In this document: positions 20,113 to 29,353 of the stretch, one piece after another
How the letters are laid out: each line of letters opens with the position of its first letter
Position numbering within the stretch: position 1 is the first letter of the stretch
Assembly: GCA_026195905.1 (NCBI GenBank)
Contig: JAPHRE010000029.1
Location: 1 to 57,797 of the forward strand
Direction of reading: 5' to 3'
Source of the DNA: Pseudopelagicola sp.
Lineage (GTDB): Bacteria > Pseudomonadota > Alphaproteobacteria > Rhodobacterales > Rhodobacteraceae
DNA: 57,797 nucleotides
Notes under the pieces: model-generated
The model's database searches: none
What the model saw: only the letters and a program-made list of their open reading frames with translations
Told to the model about the DNA's origin: nothing
Position numbers and translations under genes: made by a program

Positions 20113-21288
20113 TCAGGGCGTGACGGGCCGGAAAGCGGCGGTCAGGCCTTGGCCCCCGCCGATGCCGATCATCGCCATCGCCAAGGCATGCGGCGGCGCA
20201 TTGCGCAATTGTGCGAAGAGGCGCGTGACGAGGATGGCGCCGGACGCGCCGAAGGGATGGCCGAGGGCGATGGCCCCGCCTTGCGCGTTGGGCAGGGTGT
20301 CGGGCAGGCCGAGGGCATCGAGGCTTGCCAGAACCTGCGCGGCGAAGGCTTCGTTGAACTCAAGGTGGGTCAGGGCGTCTAACGAGAGGTCAGGGCGGCG
20401 CGTGAGGAGTTTGCGCGTTGAGGCCACAGGGCCGATGCCGAGAAGATTGGGGTCTACCCCGGCGGCGGCGGCGTCCTCGAAGGCGAGCACATAGGGCAGA
20501 CCGGCGGCGCGGGCGCGCGCCAGAGAGGTCACGACAAGCGCCGCCGCGCCATCGTTGAGCGGGCAGGCATTGGCGACGGTCACAGTTCCACCCGGTGAGA
20601 AGGCCGGGCGCAGGCGGGCAAGGCGTTCCGGCGTCAGGCCCGTGCGGGGGCATTCGTCGCGGGCGTGGCCTGCAAGGGGGGTCATCTCGGCGTCGAACAG
20701 CCCTTCGGCCTGAGCCGCGAGGGCGCGGGCGTGAGACCGCAGGGCGAAGGCGTCTTGTCTTTGGCGAGAGACCCCATAATGGGCCGCGACGGTATCGGCG
20801 GCGGCCCCCATTTCGGGATCGCCGAGGGCGTCGGGGGCAAAGCGGGCGCGGGTATAGGGGACGGGGGCGGCAGCATCGCGGCCGGGCATGGCGCGGTGGG
20901 GTTTGCGGCTTTGGCTTTCGACGCCACCGGCGATATAGAGATCGCCCGCGCCCGATTGCACGAGGCGGCAAGCGAGGATTACCGCCTCAAGCCCCGCGCC
21001 ACATTGGCGATCCACCGTGAGGCCGGGGAGTGTCACATCGCCCCACGCGGTCAGGGCCGAGAGGCGGGCGATATTGCCGCCGGGGCCAGCGGCGTTGCCA
21101 AGGATCACATCGTCGATGTCGGACGCGGCGAAAGGCGTCTCGGCAAGCGCGGCGCGCAGGACGGGCGCGGCGAGGTCTTCGATATCGAGGTCGCGTAACA
21201 TGCCACCGGCGCGGCCAATGGGGCTTCGGCGGGCGGCGGCGATCACGGGTTGGTGCTCTGGCGAGTGTTCAGGCGGGTAGGGGGACAA
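20113..21288 (-). CDS. Thiolase-family protein lacking the C-terminal active-site Cys (YhfS-like)
   Basis: This 391-residue thiolase has the nucleophilic Cys96 (DRQCGAGLEA), the NEAFA segment and the active His at about 344 (GGAIALGHPFGASGA). The usual CIGGGQG near the end is GIGGGQG, so the second catalytic Cys is Gly at about 375. The predicted start is a TTG at 21288 with AAGGA upstream, overlapping the ligase stop by 20 bases; a GTG about 14 codons in is an alternative. It is the last gene after bioM-bioN-bioY-ligase, the same companions as yhfS/yhfT/bioY in Bacillus. A biotin-precursor or acyl-CoA role is inferred; ordinary acetyl-CoA acetyltransfer is doubtful without the Cys. Confidence 0.85.
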   Translation of the reverse strand: MSPYPPEHSPEHQPVIAAARRSPIGRAGGMLRDLDIEDLAAPVLRAALAETPFAASDIDDVILGNAAGPGGNIARLSALTAWGDVTLPGLTVDRQCGAGLEAVILACRLVQSGAGDLYIAGGVESQSRKPHRAMPGRDAAAPVPYTRARFAPDALGDPEMGAAADTVAAHYGVSRQRQDAFALRSHARALAAQAEGLFDAEMTPLAGHARDECPRTGLTPERLARLRPAFSPGGTVTVANACPLNDGAAALVVTSLARARAAGLPYVLAFEDAAAAGVDPNLLGIGPVASTRKLLTRRPDLSLDALTHLEFNEAFAAQVLASLDALGLPDTLPNAQGGAIALGHPFGASGAILVTRLFAQLRNAPPHALAMAMIGIGGGQGLTAAFRPVTP

Positions 21289-22777
21289 GGCGCGCGTCCT
21301 TTTGTTCGAGCCACGCCAGCAAGGTGCGGCGGTCGGGCTTGCCGCTGCTGGTCAGGGGGTAGGCGGCCAGCCTATAGGCCCGGCGCGGAATTTTGTAGTG
21401 TGGCAGGTGGCGGGCGAGATGGGCGCGCAGGGCGGCGAGGGATGTCTCGCCGGTGAGGAGGGCGACGAGATCCTGACCGCGTGTCGGATGCGCAGGGCCA
21501 AGGACCACGGCCCCGGTTATGCCGGGAAGGGCGGTGAGGGCGGTTTCGATCTCTTGGGGGTAGATATTGAGACCGGCGGTGACGATCATGCCGCCTTCGC
21601 GCCCCATAAGGGTCAGGGAGCCGTCGGGGTTGATCCGGCCAAGGTCGCCGACCGTGGCCCAGTCCCCTTCGCGGCGAAAGCCGGAGGTCGGGTTGGCCGT
21701 CAGGTAGCCGTCAATGGCAAGGTCGCCACGGGCAAAGATGGTGCCGGTCTCGCCTTGGGGCAGGGGGCGGCCTTGGGCGCGGATCGACAGGGCGACATGG
21801 GGGAAGGGATGGCCGACGCTATCGGGGGGCGCAGAGGAAGTTTTGGCGTCATGGCGCGAGAGGCTTAGAAAGCCGAGTTCGGAGGCACCGTAGTATTCAT
21901 AGAGCGTGGCGGCGGGAAAGGTCTGGCGCGCCGTGGTGAGGAGGGCGGGGGCCAGTTTTGCGCCCGCCGTTGTGATGTGGGTCACAGAGGGGAACGGGGC
22001 GGAACGGCAGAGGGCTTGCAAGAGGGCGGGGACGGCGACGAGGCGGCGGGTGCGGGTCTTCAGGAGGGCGCTGGCCGTGGGCGCGTCAAAGCGGGGCAGG
22101 GCGGTAAAGGCGGCCCCGTTGTCGAGGGTTTCGGCCAGTGCATAGAGCGTCACGCCATGTGCGAGCGGGCCGGGGGCGAGGGTATGGGCTTGATCGGTGA
22201 GGCCAAAGGCGGCGCGGCTTGCGTCGAGAGAGACGCGCCAGGAGTGGCGGGACCGGGCGAAGGGTTTGGGGCGCGAGGTTGTGCCGGAGGTATAGCCAAC
22301 GAGGAAGGTTTGGTCCGGGGCGCGCGGTGTGGGCGCGGCGGGGGGGGATGTCAGGAGGTCGGGCAGGGCGGTTTCGACCGGGACGGTCGGGATGGCGAGG
22401 GTTTGCGCGGCGGCGATGAGGCCGGTTTGCCCGGCAAGGCAGAACAGGACATCGGGGCGCAGCGCCTCAAGCGCCTCGATCAGTAGCGGTTCCGGCCATT
22501 TGGCGTCGAGGAGTTGCACCGCGTGGGGCGTTGAAAAAGCGGTCGCCAGAAGCGGCAGGGCGGCAGGATGGTTGCCTGTGGTCAGCGCAAAGAGCCGGGC
22601 CGGGGCGGGCAGCGTCAGGCCGGGGCGATCGCGGCGCGGCAGGGCGCGCAGGGCGGCGTCGAGCCGGGCGGTTTGAGCGTGGAGCGCGGCGTAGGTCAGG
22701 GACGTGTCGCCAAGGCGGACCGCCAGCGCATCGGGGCGCAGGCGGGCATGGGTTTCAAGGGATGTGCCGAGGGGCAC
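21269..22777 (-). CDS. AMP-forming acyl-CoA ligase (YhfT-like)
   Basis: This ANL-superfamily enzyme of about 502 residues adenylates a carboxylic acid and transfers it to CoA. It shows the P-loop-like VGYTSGTTSRPKPF (160-173), YEYYGASE, the GDLGRINPDGSLTLMGR hinge and the C-terminal catalytic Lys region SGKPDRRTL. I favour the GTG at 22777, 8 bases after the bioY stop, preceded by TGAGG; the alternative GTG at 22816 overlaps bioY. The neighbours bioY, bioN, bioM and a thiolase suggest the acid is a biotin precursor such as a dicarboxylic or long-chain acid, as proposed for co-regulated yhfT genes. The substrate is unproven. Confidence 0.86.
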   Translation of the reverse strand: MPLGTSLETHARLRPDALAVRLGDTSLTYAALHAQTARLDAALRALPRRDRPGLTLPAPARLFALTTGNHPAALPLLATAFSTPHAVQLLDAKWPEPLLIEALEALRPDVLFCLAGQTGLIAAAQTLAIPTVPVETALPDLLTSPPAAPTPRAPDQTFLVGYTSGTTSRPKPFARSRHSWRVSLDASRAAFGLTDQAHTLAPGPLAHGVTLYALAETLDNGAAFTALPRFDAPTASALLKTRTRRLVAVPALLQALCRSAPFPSVTHITTAGAKLAPALLTTARQTFPAATLYEYYGASELGFLSLSRHDAKTSSAPPDSVGHPFPHVALSIRAQGRPLPQGETGTIFARGDLAIDGYLTANPTSGFRREGDWATVGDLGRINPDGSLTLMGREGGMIVTAGLNIYPQEIETALTALPGITGAVVLGPAHPTRGQDLVALLTGETSLAALRAHLARHLPHYKIPRRAYRLAAYPLTSSGKPDRRTLLAWLEQKDARLVPLPA

Positions 22778-22784
22778 GCGGGCC

Positions 22785-23318
22785 TCAGAGCGCCGGGTAG
22801 GCGCGGCGGATGCCACGCGTCACGATGGTGGCGATGGCCACTTTGACAAGATCGCCGGGCACATAGGCTGCCATAATCATCACCGCCTTGGAGAGCGGCA
22901 GTTTGGCGACCACGGCCATCCACGGGATGCCGATTGCATACATCACAAGGATGCCGCCGATGGCGATGCTTGTGGCGAGGCGCAGCGGGCTGGTTCCGCG
23001 CCGCCCGATGAGCCAGCCGATGACGGCGGCGGAGATGGGCCAGGCAACGAGGAAGCCGCCCGACGCGCCCGCAAAGACGCCAAAGCCGCCGCGCCCGCCA
23101 GAGAGAAGCGGCAGGCCGATGGCGACGAGGGCGATAAAGAGCAGCATGGCAAAGCCGCCGCGCCGCGCCCCGGCGATGGCTCCGGCGAGCATCACGCCGA
23201 GAGACTGGGCCGAGATCGGGGGCAGGGCGAGGCCTGCGAAACTTATGGGGGGCATCAGGCCGAGGGCGGCGGTCAGGGCGGCGAAGAGGGCGATGTAAAC
23301 GATGCTGCGAGTGTCCAT
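22785..23318 (-). CDS. bioY: Biotin ECF transporter S component
   Basis: This 177-residue integral membrane protein has about six hydrophobic helices, and the family pattern GLMPPISFAGLALPPISAQS and GGRGGFGVFAGASGGFLVAW is clear. BioY is the substrate-binding S subunit of the biotin transporter. The start at 23318 has AGGA upstream; a TTG/GTG frame a few codons longer was not preferred. It lies 86 bases after bioN and 8 bases before the ligase start. No BioR-type box was recognised upstream. Confidence 0.93.
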   Translation of the reverse strand: MDTRSIVYIALFAALTAALGLMPPISFAGLALPPISAQSLGVMLAGAIAGARRGGFAMLLFIALVAIGLPLLSGGRGGFGVFAGASGGFLVAWPISAAVIGWLIGRRGTSPLRLATSIAIGGILVMYAIGIPWMAVVAKLPLSKAVMIMAAYVPGDLVKVAIATIVTRGIRRAYPAL

Positions 23319-23381
23319 GATGTGTCCTGTGCGCAAAAGGTTGGCGCAGGGATACGTGGCGGAGGTGCGGTTCGCAAGTCT

Positions 23382-23398
23382 GGCGTCTGCTTTAGACG
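23382..23398 (-). promoter_or_regulatory. Inverted repeat between bioN and bioY
   Basis: GCGTCT-N5-AGACGC (about 23382-23398) sits just past the bioN stop. It could be a weak hairpin setting relative expression of bioY-ligase-thiolase, or a protein site. There is no T-run, so termination is unlikely. Confidence 0.3.
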
Positions 23399-23404
23399 CA
23401 GGGA

Positions 23405-24007
23405 TCAGGCGCGGGGATCGTAGCCGCGCGCCTCGATGGCGTCCGAGATATCGTCGGCCATTTTGAGGGTGCGGATGGCGACGGGCAGGGCGGTGGCGAT
23501 GACCGAGCGTTCAAGGCCACGGGTTTTTTGGGCTTCGCGGACCTCGGCGGTGATCTGGCCAAGGACGGGGATAAAGCGCAGGGCAAGCGAGATCGCCAGC
23601 CCGACCTTGGCGGGGTTGACGCCAAGCGGGCGCAGGAGTGCCAGCGCGGCGGTGATCGTGTCGATCATGTCGGAGGCGCGGGTGGTCAGGGTCACGAGGC
23701 TTGCCAGAAGGATCAGCGCGGCGAGGCGTGTGACCACAAAGGCGGCAAGGAGCGGGCCGGAGAGCCAATATTGCAGGGCAAAGAAGATCACGAGGATCAC
23801 GGCCAGCGGCCGCAACTGGGCGGCGGCGAGGCGCAGCGGCAGACCGGCGAGGCGATAGAGGCCAAGGGTCAGGATTAGCGCGGCCGCGACAAGGGGGAGG
23901 CTTTCGACGAGGAACAAGGCCGTGCCGCAGAGCATCATCGCCAGCAGTTTGGGGCCGGGGGACAGGCGATGCAGGGGCGAGGCGCCGGGGCGGTAGAGGT
24001 CGAGCAT
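23405..24007 (-). CDS. bioN: Biotin ECF transporter T component
   Basis: This 200-residue membrane protein is the EcfT/BioN coupling subunit. It has five or so hydrophobic segments and the two cytoplasmic coupling motifs with the characteristic A-R-G type triplets (AQKTRGLE and AIEARGYD) near the C-terminus. It overlaps the bioM stop in an ATGA arrangement at 24005-24009, a sign of translational coupling, and lies before bioY. Confidence 0.9.
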   Translation of the reverse strand: MLDLYRPGASPLHRLSPGPKLLAMMLCGTALFLVESLPLVAAALILTLGLYRLAGLPLRLAAAQLRPLAVILVIFFALQYWLSGPLLAAFVVTRLAALILLASLVTLTTRASDMIDTITAALALLRPLGVNPAKVGLAISLALRFIPVLGQITAEVREAQKTRGLERSVIATALPVAIRTLKMADDISDAIEARGYDPRA

Positions 24008-24681
24008 CAGGCCATATGCTCGCGGTAAAAGGCGAGCGCCTTGGTCGGGGTCTCATCGGCGACGATGCGGCCCTCATCAAAGACAAGCACACGGTCGAAA
24101 GCGACCAGCAGGTCAAGATCGTGGGTCACGAGGATCACGGTTTGATCGAGCGCATCGAGGGCGGCGGCAACGCGGCGGGTGTTGCGCAGATCCAGCAGCG
24201 TTGTCGGCTCATCCAGCACCAGATAGGCCGGATCCATGACCAGAACGCCGGAGATCGCGAGGAGCTGTTTTTGTCCGCCCGAGAGCAGATGTGCGGGGTG
24301 GTCGCGCAGGTCGGTCATGTCATAGCGGGCGAGGATGGCGTCGGTCTTGCGGGCGATCTCGTCCTTGGGGAGGCCGAGGTTTTTCATCCCGAAGGCAAGG
24401 TCTTCGGCCACGGTTGGAAAGACGATCTGGTTGTCGGGGTTCTGAAAGACAAAGCCGACCTTGCGGCGCACCTCTTTGCCCTTGGCGCGGGTGTTCAGGC
24501 CATCGACGCGCACGGCACCGGAGCTTGGCAAGACGAGGCCGTTCAGCAGCCGGGCAAAGGAGGATTTGCCCGAGCCGTTGGCACCGATAATGCCGACGCG
24601 GCGCTCGGTCAGGGAGAGCGAGATGTTGTATAGAACGGTGCGGTCGCCATAGGCGAGGCGGACGGATTCAATCTCGATCAT
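24007..24681 (-). CDS. bioM: Biotin ECF transporter ATPase
   Basis: This 224-residue ABC ATPase has a Walker A ([10 protein letters not shown], about 35-44), Q-loop ([12 protein letters not shown]), signature [14 protein letters not shown], Walker [13 protein letters not shown] and switch His (LVTHDLDLL). It powers the BioMNY biotin importer together with BioN and BioY. The start [13 protein letters not shown] at 24681 is the family start; the frame continuing to 24921 enters the neighbouring transporter gene antisense and was discarded. It is the first gene of the five-gene biotin-linked operon. Confidence 0.93.
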   Translation of the reverse strand: MIEIESVRLAYGDRTVLYNISLSLTERRVGIIGANGSGKSSFARLLNGLVLPSSGAVRVDGLNTRAKGKEVRRKVGFVFQNPDNQIVFPTVAEDLAFGMKNLGLPKDEIARKTDAILARYDMTDLRDHPAHLLSGGQKQLLAISGVLVMDPAYLVLDEPTTLLDLRNTRRVAAALDALDQTVILVTHDLDLLVAFDRVLVFDEGRIVADETPTKALAFYREHMA

Positions 24682-24746
24682 GGGCAATCCCGGCTGTGGC
24701 TTGGGGGCTTTTACACCAAGGATTGCGGCGGTTGAAGCGTTGGGAC

Positions 24747-24777
24747 GCCTCCGGCGGGAGTATTTGGACAGAGAAGA
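24747..24777 (+). repeat. Dispersed repeat GCCTCCGGCGGGAGTATTT, copy 1
   Basis: GCCTCCGGCGGGAGTATTT followed by a GGACAGAGAAGA tail closely matches the copy at 34818-34850, and a weaker relative is at 48301-48336. It lies in the bioM upstream region, between bioM and the SulP gene. Confidence 0.6.
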
Positions 24778-24838
24778 CGCGCGGGTCAGGCGACTGCGGC
24801 GACCCCTTGGGGCAGGAAATGCGCCATTGCCGCGTGGT

Positions 24839-26101
24839 CTAGCGGTCGGGGTCGGCCCAATCGGAGGGCGGGATATCGCGGCGTTGCATACGCAGGGCCA
24901 GCCCGAGCGCGACGCCGACACCGATGGCGACGGTCAGATCGGCCAGCACGGTCAGCACCAGCGTGAGCAGCAGTAGCGCCTGATCGGCGCGGCGGTCGCG
25001 CAGGTAGCTGCGCCATTTGTGCGGCTCGCTCATGTTCCAGGCGGTGAGGACGAGCAGGCCTGCCAAGGCGGGCATGGCGAGGTAGCCGACCAGCGGCGCG
25101 GCGACCATCATAATGAGCAGAATGGTCAGCGCGTGGATCAGGCCGGACACGGGCGTTTGGCCTCCGGCGCGGATATTGGTTGCGGTGCGGGCAATCGCGC
25201 CGGTTGCGGGCATGCCGCCAAAGAGCGACGAGCCGATATTGGCGGCGCCTTGGGCAAGGAGTTCGGCATTTGGCCGGTGATGGCCCGAGATCATTCGATC
25301 GGCGACCATAGCCGACAGGAGCGATTCCACCCCGGCCAGAAAGGCGATGATGAGCGCCGAGGGCAGGAGGTCCATCACCCGCTCCAGAGAGAGGTCGGGA
25401 AGATGGGGGCGGGGCAGGGCGCTTGGCAGGTCGCCAAAGCGGGACTGGATCGTTGCCACCGGCAGGTCGGCAAAGGCCACGTAGGCGGAGGTCAGGGCCA
25501 CCGCCACGATGAGGCCGGGAAAGCGCGGCGCGAGTTTGCGCAGGACGACAATCAGCGCCATGCTGGCAAGGCCGATGGCGGCAGAGGGCATCGAGAGCGT
25601 ATCGCGGGCGGCCCAGAGTGATTCGAGTTTGGCGATGAATTCGGCGGGCACCTCGGCAATGGTCAGGCCCATGAGGTCTTTGAGTTGGCTTGTGGCGATG
25701 ATGACGGCGATGCCGATGGTAAAGCCATTGATGACTGGTTCGGGGATCAGGCGGATCAGGTTGCCAGCGCGAAAATAGGCGGCAATCAGCAGGATCACCC
25801 CGGCCATGAGCGTGGCGATGACAAGGCCGTCATAGCCGTGGTCCATCACAACGCCGAACACGACGACGATAAACGCGCCGGTGGGGCCGCCGATCTGCAC
25901 CCGGCTGCCTCCGAAGAGGGATATCAGGAACCCGGCGACAATCGCCGTCACCAGACCTTTTTCCGGCCCGGCCCCGGAGGCGATGGCAATGGCGAGGCTT
26001 AGGGGCAGGGCCACCATCGCGACGGTGATCCCCGCCATGAGATCGCGTAGAAACAGCGGCCAGGAATAGTCCGCAAGGGTTGTCAGTATTTTGGGCTTCA
26101 T
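24839..26101 (-). CDS. SulP-family anion transporter without STAS domain
   Basis: This 420-residue integral membrane protein has 10 or more hydrophobic segments. It shows the SulP signature region ([33 protein letters not shown]) and a later [18 protein letters not shown]. SulP proteins carry sulfate, bicarbonate, dicarboxylates or other anions; substrate specificity is not readable here. It ends shortly after the last helix ([14 protein letters not shown]), so the usual cytoplasmic C-terminal STAS regulatory domain of about 120 residues is missing and no separate STAS gene follows. The gene is alone, between bioM and the TRAP operon. Confidence 0.9.
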   Translation of the reverse strand: MKPKILTTLADYSWPLFLRDLMAGITVAMVALPLSLAIAIASGAGPEKGLVTAIVAGFLISLFGGSRVQIGGPTGAFIVVVFGVVMDHGYDGLVIATLMAGVILLIAAYFRAGNLIRLIPEPVINGFTIGIAVIIATSQLKDLMGLTIAEVPAEFIAKLESLWAARDTLSMPSAAIGLASMALIVVLRKLAPRFPGLIVAVALTSAYVAFADLPVATIQSRFGDLPSALPRPHLPDLSLERVMDLLPSALIIAFLAGVESLLSAMVADRMISGHHRPNAELLAQGAANIGSSLFGGMPATGAIARTATNIRAGGQTPVSGLIHALTILLIMMVAAPLVGYLAMPALAGLLVLTAWNMSEPHKWRSYLRDRRADQALLLLTLVLTVLADLTVAIGVGVALGLALRMQRRDIPPSDWADPDR

Positions 26102-26228
26102 GGCCGCAGGTTAGGACGAGGTGCGCGATCTGTCATCGGCAAAATGGGCGGGACGGCGCATGTTATTGCAAGGCCGCTATGCTTTTGTGATGGGGTATGG
26201 GCCGCCCGGTTGGGGCGACCCGGTGGGT

Positions 26229-27632
26229 TTAGTTTGCCAGAGAGGGCAGCCAAAGCACGATTTGCGGGAAGGCGATCAGGCCCGCGATGGTCAGGGCGTC
26301 AGCGATGAAGAAGGGGGTCACGCCTTTGAACACGTCCTGCACCGAGAGGTCATCGCGCACGCCTGCGACCACAAAGCAGTTGAGGCCGATGGGCGGCGTG
26401 ATGAGGCAGAATTCGGCCATTTTTACCACGAGGATGCCGAACCAGATCGCGCACATGGTGCCGCTCATGCCAAAGGCGCTGTCGGCGGCGGTGACGTATT
26501 CGCCGCCATTGAGCGCCATGACCGCCGGATAGACCACGGGCAAGGTCAGCAAGAGCATCCCGATGGCGTCCATGAACATGCCAAGCACGGCATAGCCCAG
26601 AAGGATACAGATCAGGATGGTCATGGGGGAGTAGTGTAGCGAGGTGATCCAGTCGGAGAAGGCGCCGGGCAGGTCGGCAAAGCCGAGGAACCGCACGTAG
26701 ATCAGCACGCCCCAGATGATGGTAAAGATCATCACCGTCAGTTTAGCGGTTTCCAGGAGGGCCATTTTGAGCTGAGGCCAGCGCATGCCGCGCCAGAGCG
26801 CCATGCAAAAGACGATGAACGCGCCGATGGCACCGCCTTCGGTCGGGGTTCCCCATGCTTTTTCGCCAAACGGGTTGTAGACGAAGAAGATAATGATGAT
26901 GACCACGGCAAAGATCGGCAGGGCCGGGGGCAGGGCGGCGAACCGCTGGCGCCATGTGAAGCCTTTGACCGGCGGGCCGACATTTTTGAACACCACGGCG
27001 ATGCCGACGATCAGCGTACCATAGACCACGGCGGAGAAGGCGCCGGGGACGAACCCGGCGAGCAGCAGCTTGCCCACGTCCTGTTCGACGATGATGGCGT
27101 AGATCACGAGGATCGCGGAGGGCGGGATGAGCGAGGCCAGCGTGCCGCCTGCGGCAACGACCCCGGCGGCGAATTTCTTGTTATAGCCGATTTGCAGCAT
27201 CTCGGGGATGGCGATGCGGGCAAAGACCGCTGCGGTCGCCACGGAGGCACCGGACACGGCGGCGAACCCGGCGGTGGCGAACACGGTTGAGACCGCGAGG
27301 CCACCGGGCAGCCATGCCAGCCAGCGTTTGGCGGCCTCGAACAGGGCTTTGGTCAGGCCCGCGTAATAGGCGAGGTAGCCAATAAGGATAAAGGTCGGGA
27401 TCAGGCTCAGCGTATGCGAGGCGACCTTGGAATGGGGCACGGTGCCGGCTTGTTTGGCGGCGACGGTCAGCGCCCAGTCGAATTGATCCATCGCAAAGTT
27501 CTTCTTGGACCAGAAGATCAGGATCAGGCCGACCATGCCCGCAAGCGCGGCGGCGAAGGCCACGCGCATACCGATGACCACCATGACGAGGAGGCCAGCG
27601 GTGACCCAGAGACCGATTTCAATCGAATCCAT
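26229..27632 (-). CDS. TRAP transporter large permease (DctM)
   Basis: This 467-residue permease of a TRAP transporter has about 12 hydrophobic segments, with conserved GGTLASLIPPSAILVIYAI and FCLITPPIGLNCFVVAGV regions. It uses a sodium gradient to import the solute bound by the DctP protein. It is the last gene of dctP-dctQ-dctM, with a 3-base gap after dctQ. The solute cannot be assigned without genomic context; neighbouring enzymes do not clearly point to one. Confidence 0.94.
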   Translation of the reverse strand: MDSIEIGLWVTAGLLVMVVIGMRVAFAAALAGMVGLILIFWSKKNFAMDQFDWALTVAAKQAGTVPHSKVASHTLSLIPTFILIGYLAYYAGLTKALFEAAKRWLAWLPGGLAVSTVFATAGFAAVSGASVATAAVFARIAIPEMLQIGYNKKFAAGVVAAGGTLASLIPPSAILVIYAIIVEQDVGKLLLAGFVPGAFSAVVYGTLIVGIAVVFKNVGPPVKGFTWRQRFAALPPALPIFAVVIIIIFFVYNPFGEKAWGTPTEGGAIGAFIVFCMALWRGMRWPQLKMALLETAKLTVMIFTIIWGVLIYVRFLGFADLPGAFSDWITSLHYSPMTILICILLGYAVLGMFMDAIGMLLLTLPVVYPAVMALNGGEYVTAADSAFGMSGTMCAIWFGILVVKMAEFCLITPPIGLNCFVVAGVRDDLSVQDVFKGVTPFFIADALTIAGLIAFPQIVLWLPSLAN

Positions 27633-27635
27633 GTC

Positions 27636-28268
27636 TTACGTCTCCTGCTCTTCGAGGCCTTCGGCCTCGGCGGCGGCCTGTGCGGCGGCGTCTAGCACCA
27701 TTGGCACGGCGACGGGGTGTTCAAGTCCAAAGATCAGGGCGCGGCCATAGCCATACATCTGAATCAAAAGGCGCAAGGCGAGCACGGAGAACGCCACCGG
27801 CACCACAAGTTTCGCGGGCCAGAGCGGCAGGGCGATGTCCGTGGTGCTATCGCGGCTCCAAAGGGGGCGCGAAAAATCAAAGGAGCGGTCGAAATGCGCC
27901 CAGCTTCCCCAGATCAACAGCAGGATCAGCAGGAAGATGGCGGTGACGGTAATCAGTTCAAAGAGCCACAGCGCTCGCCCGCGCAGGTTTTCGACGAGAA
28001 GGTCCATACGGATATGGGTGCCGTCGCGCTGGGCGTAGGAGACGGCGATAATGGCGACAAAGGGCATAAGCTGTTCGATCCAGTCGACATAGCCCGCCAG
28101 CGGCGCTTCGAACAAGGCGCGCCCGCCCACAGAGCGCACGGCAAAGAGCATCAGCGAGAACACGGCAATGCCCGCGATCAACGCCAGAAACCGTTCGAAT
28201 TTCAATAAGGTCCGGTCGATTCGGCTTAGGAGTGAGCCGTCTTCGAGCACGGGTGATGCGCCTGCCAT
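27636..28268 (-). CDS. TRAP transporter small permease (DctQ)
   Basis: This 210-residue small membrane subunit has four hydrophobic helices (LALIAGIAVFSLMLFAVRS, LMPFVAIIAVSYAQRD, LITVTAIFLLILLLIWG, LVVPVAFSVLALRLLIQ). It is longer than many DctQ proteins because of an acidic/alanine-rich tail (DAAAQAAAEAEGLEEQET). The ATG at 28268 follows GGGGGAAC; an upstream TTG is not preferred. It bridges DctP and DctM in the TRAP complex. Confidence 0.92.
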   Translation of the reverse strand: MAGASPVLEDGSLLSRIDRTLLKFERFLALIAGIAVFSLMLFAVRSVGGRALFEAPLAGYVDWIEQLMPFVAIIAVSYAQRDGTHIRMDLLVENLRGRALWLFELITVTAIFLLILLLIWGSWAHFDRSFDFSRPLWSRDSTTDIALPLWPAKLVVPVAFSVLALRLLIQMYGYGRALIFGLEHPVAVPMVLDAAAQAAAEAEGLEEQET

Positions 28269-28295
28269 GCGTTCCCCCAATCATATCAGGATGTG

Positions 28296-28327
28296 AAAAA
28301 CGCCCCCCTTCGCGGGGAAGGGGGGCG
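28296..28327 (-). terminator. Terminator-like hairpin between dctP and dctQ
   Basis: A perfect 10-bp inverted repeat (CGCCCCCCTT at 28301-28310, AAGGGGGGCG at 28318-28327) is followed on the minus strand by a T run (28300-28296). Placed right after dctP, it probably reduces read-through so that the binding protein is made in excess over the permeases. Confidence 0.7.
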
Positions 28328-28336
28328 GTGCAAGGA

Positions 28337-29353
28337 TCAGTTGCCCGAGCGGGTCTTTTCAAGGGTGGTCATCACGAGGTCATAGAGTTCCTGACCGGGA
28401 AGCCCCTGTGCCGTCATGTCCGCGATCCATTTCTCGCGGATCGGATCGGCCGCCGTGGCGCGGAACTTGGCAAGCTCCTCCTCGGAGATCATGACCTTTT
28501 CAACGCCTTTTTCGGCCAGGACGCTATCCCATTTTTCAAGCAGTTTGCCGTAGTTGGCGAGGTAATGCTCGATGGCTTCGTCAACCGAGCTATCGAGGGC
28601 GTCGCGTTCCGCATCCGAAAGCGCGTCATAGGCGTCGATATTGACCACTACCGGGCAGTTCACGGTGCCGGGGTTGAGGTTCGCGGTCCACCAGTCGGCG
28701 CGGTTGATCGTGCCAAAGCTCAGGTGGGCGTGTTGGGCGAAGGCCACGGTATCGACAACGCCCGATTCCATCGCCTGATAGGCTTCGGGGGCGGGGACCG
28801 ATGTTGGCACGCCACCCACGGCGGAAAAGGCCTGACCGATGCCGCCGGTGGCGCGCACGCGCATACCGTCCATTTTGGCCAGCGTGTCGCGCGGCTCGCC
28901 AGTGCCGACGAGGTTATATTGCGGCATGGGCGAGGTCATCAGCAGCTTGGCGTTCCACTGCGCCATTTCCTCGGCGGCGGCGGGATGCGCGTAGACGGCT
29001 GCGGAAACGGCGACTTCTTCCTCAAGGTTGTTCACGCCGAGGAACGGTAGTTCAAGCACCGTCACAACGCGGTTCTTGTCGCGGTGATACCCGGCGCAGA
29101 ACTGGGCCATTTCAAAGGCACCGATGGAGATCCCGTCGAGGTTCTCCTTGGGCTTGGACAGGCCGCCATAGCTTACGTTGATGGTAAATTCGCCGTTGGT
29201 TTTCTCGGCGACCAGCTCGGCAAGTTTCTCGACATGTTCGGTAAAGGCGCGGCGTTTGCCCCAGACCGATGCATTCCATTCTGTTGCCACGGCTTCGCTT
29301 GCAAAACCGAACGCAAGGGCCGCGACGGCGGCCTTACCCAAAATCTTGTTCAT
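28337..29353 (-). CDS. TRAP transporter solute-binding protein (DctP)
   Basis: This 338-residue periplasmic binding protein has a signal peptide (MNKILGKAAVAALAFGFASEAVA) and the DctP fold, with family segments GGIGQAFSAVGGVPTSVPAPEAYQAMESGVVDTV and ELPFLGVNNLEEE. It captures the organic acid or similar solute for the DctQM permease. The ATG at 29353 follows GGAGG. It starts the leftward TRAP operon. The ligand is unknown: the Arg that binds carboxylate in this family is plausibly in RVRATGG. Confidence 0.93.
   Translation of the reverse strand: MNKILGKAAVAALAFGFASEAVATEWNASVWGKRRAFTEHVEKLAELVAEKTNGEFTINVSYGGLSKPKENLDGISIGAFEMAQFCAGYHRDKNRVVTVLELPFLGVNNLEEEVAVSAAVYAHPAAAEEMAQWNAKLLMTSPMPQYNLVGTGEPRDTLAKMDGMRVRATGGIGQAFSAVGGVPTSVPAPEAYQAMESGVVDTVAFAQHAHLSFGTINRADWWTANLNPGTVNCPVVVNIDAYDALSDAERDALDSSVDEAIEHYLANYGKLLEKWDSVLAEKGVEKVMISEEELAKFRATAADPIREKWIADMTAQGLPGQELYDLVMTTLEKTRSGN

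Noticed and set aside
24682-24838. BioR box (TTATMKATAA-like) upstream of bioM
   Set aside because: No matching palindrome was seen in the region upstream of bioM or between bioN and bioY.
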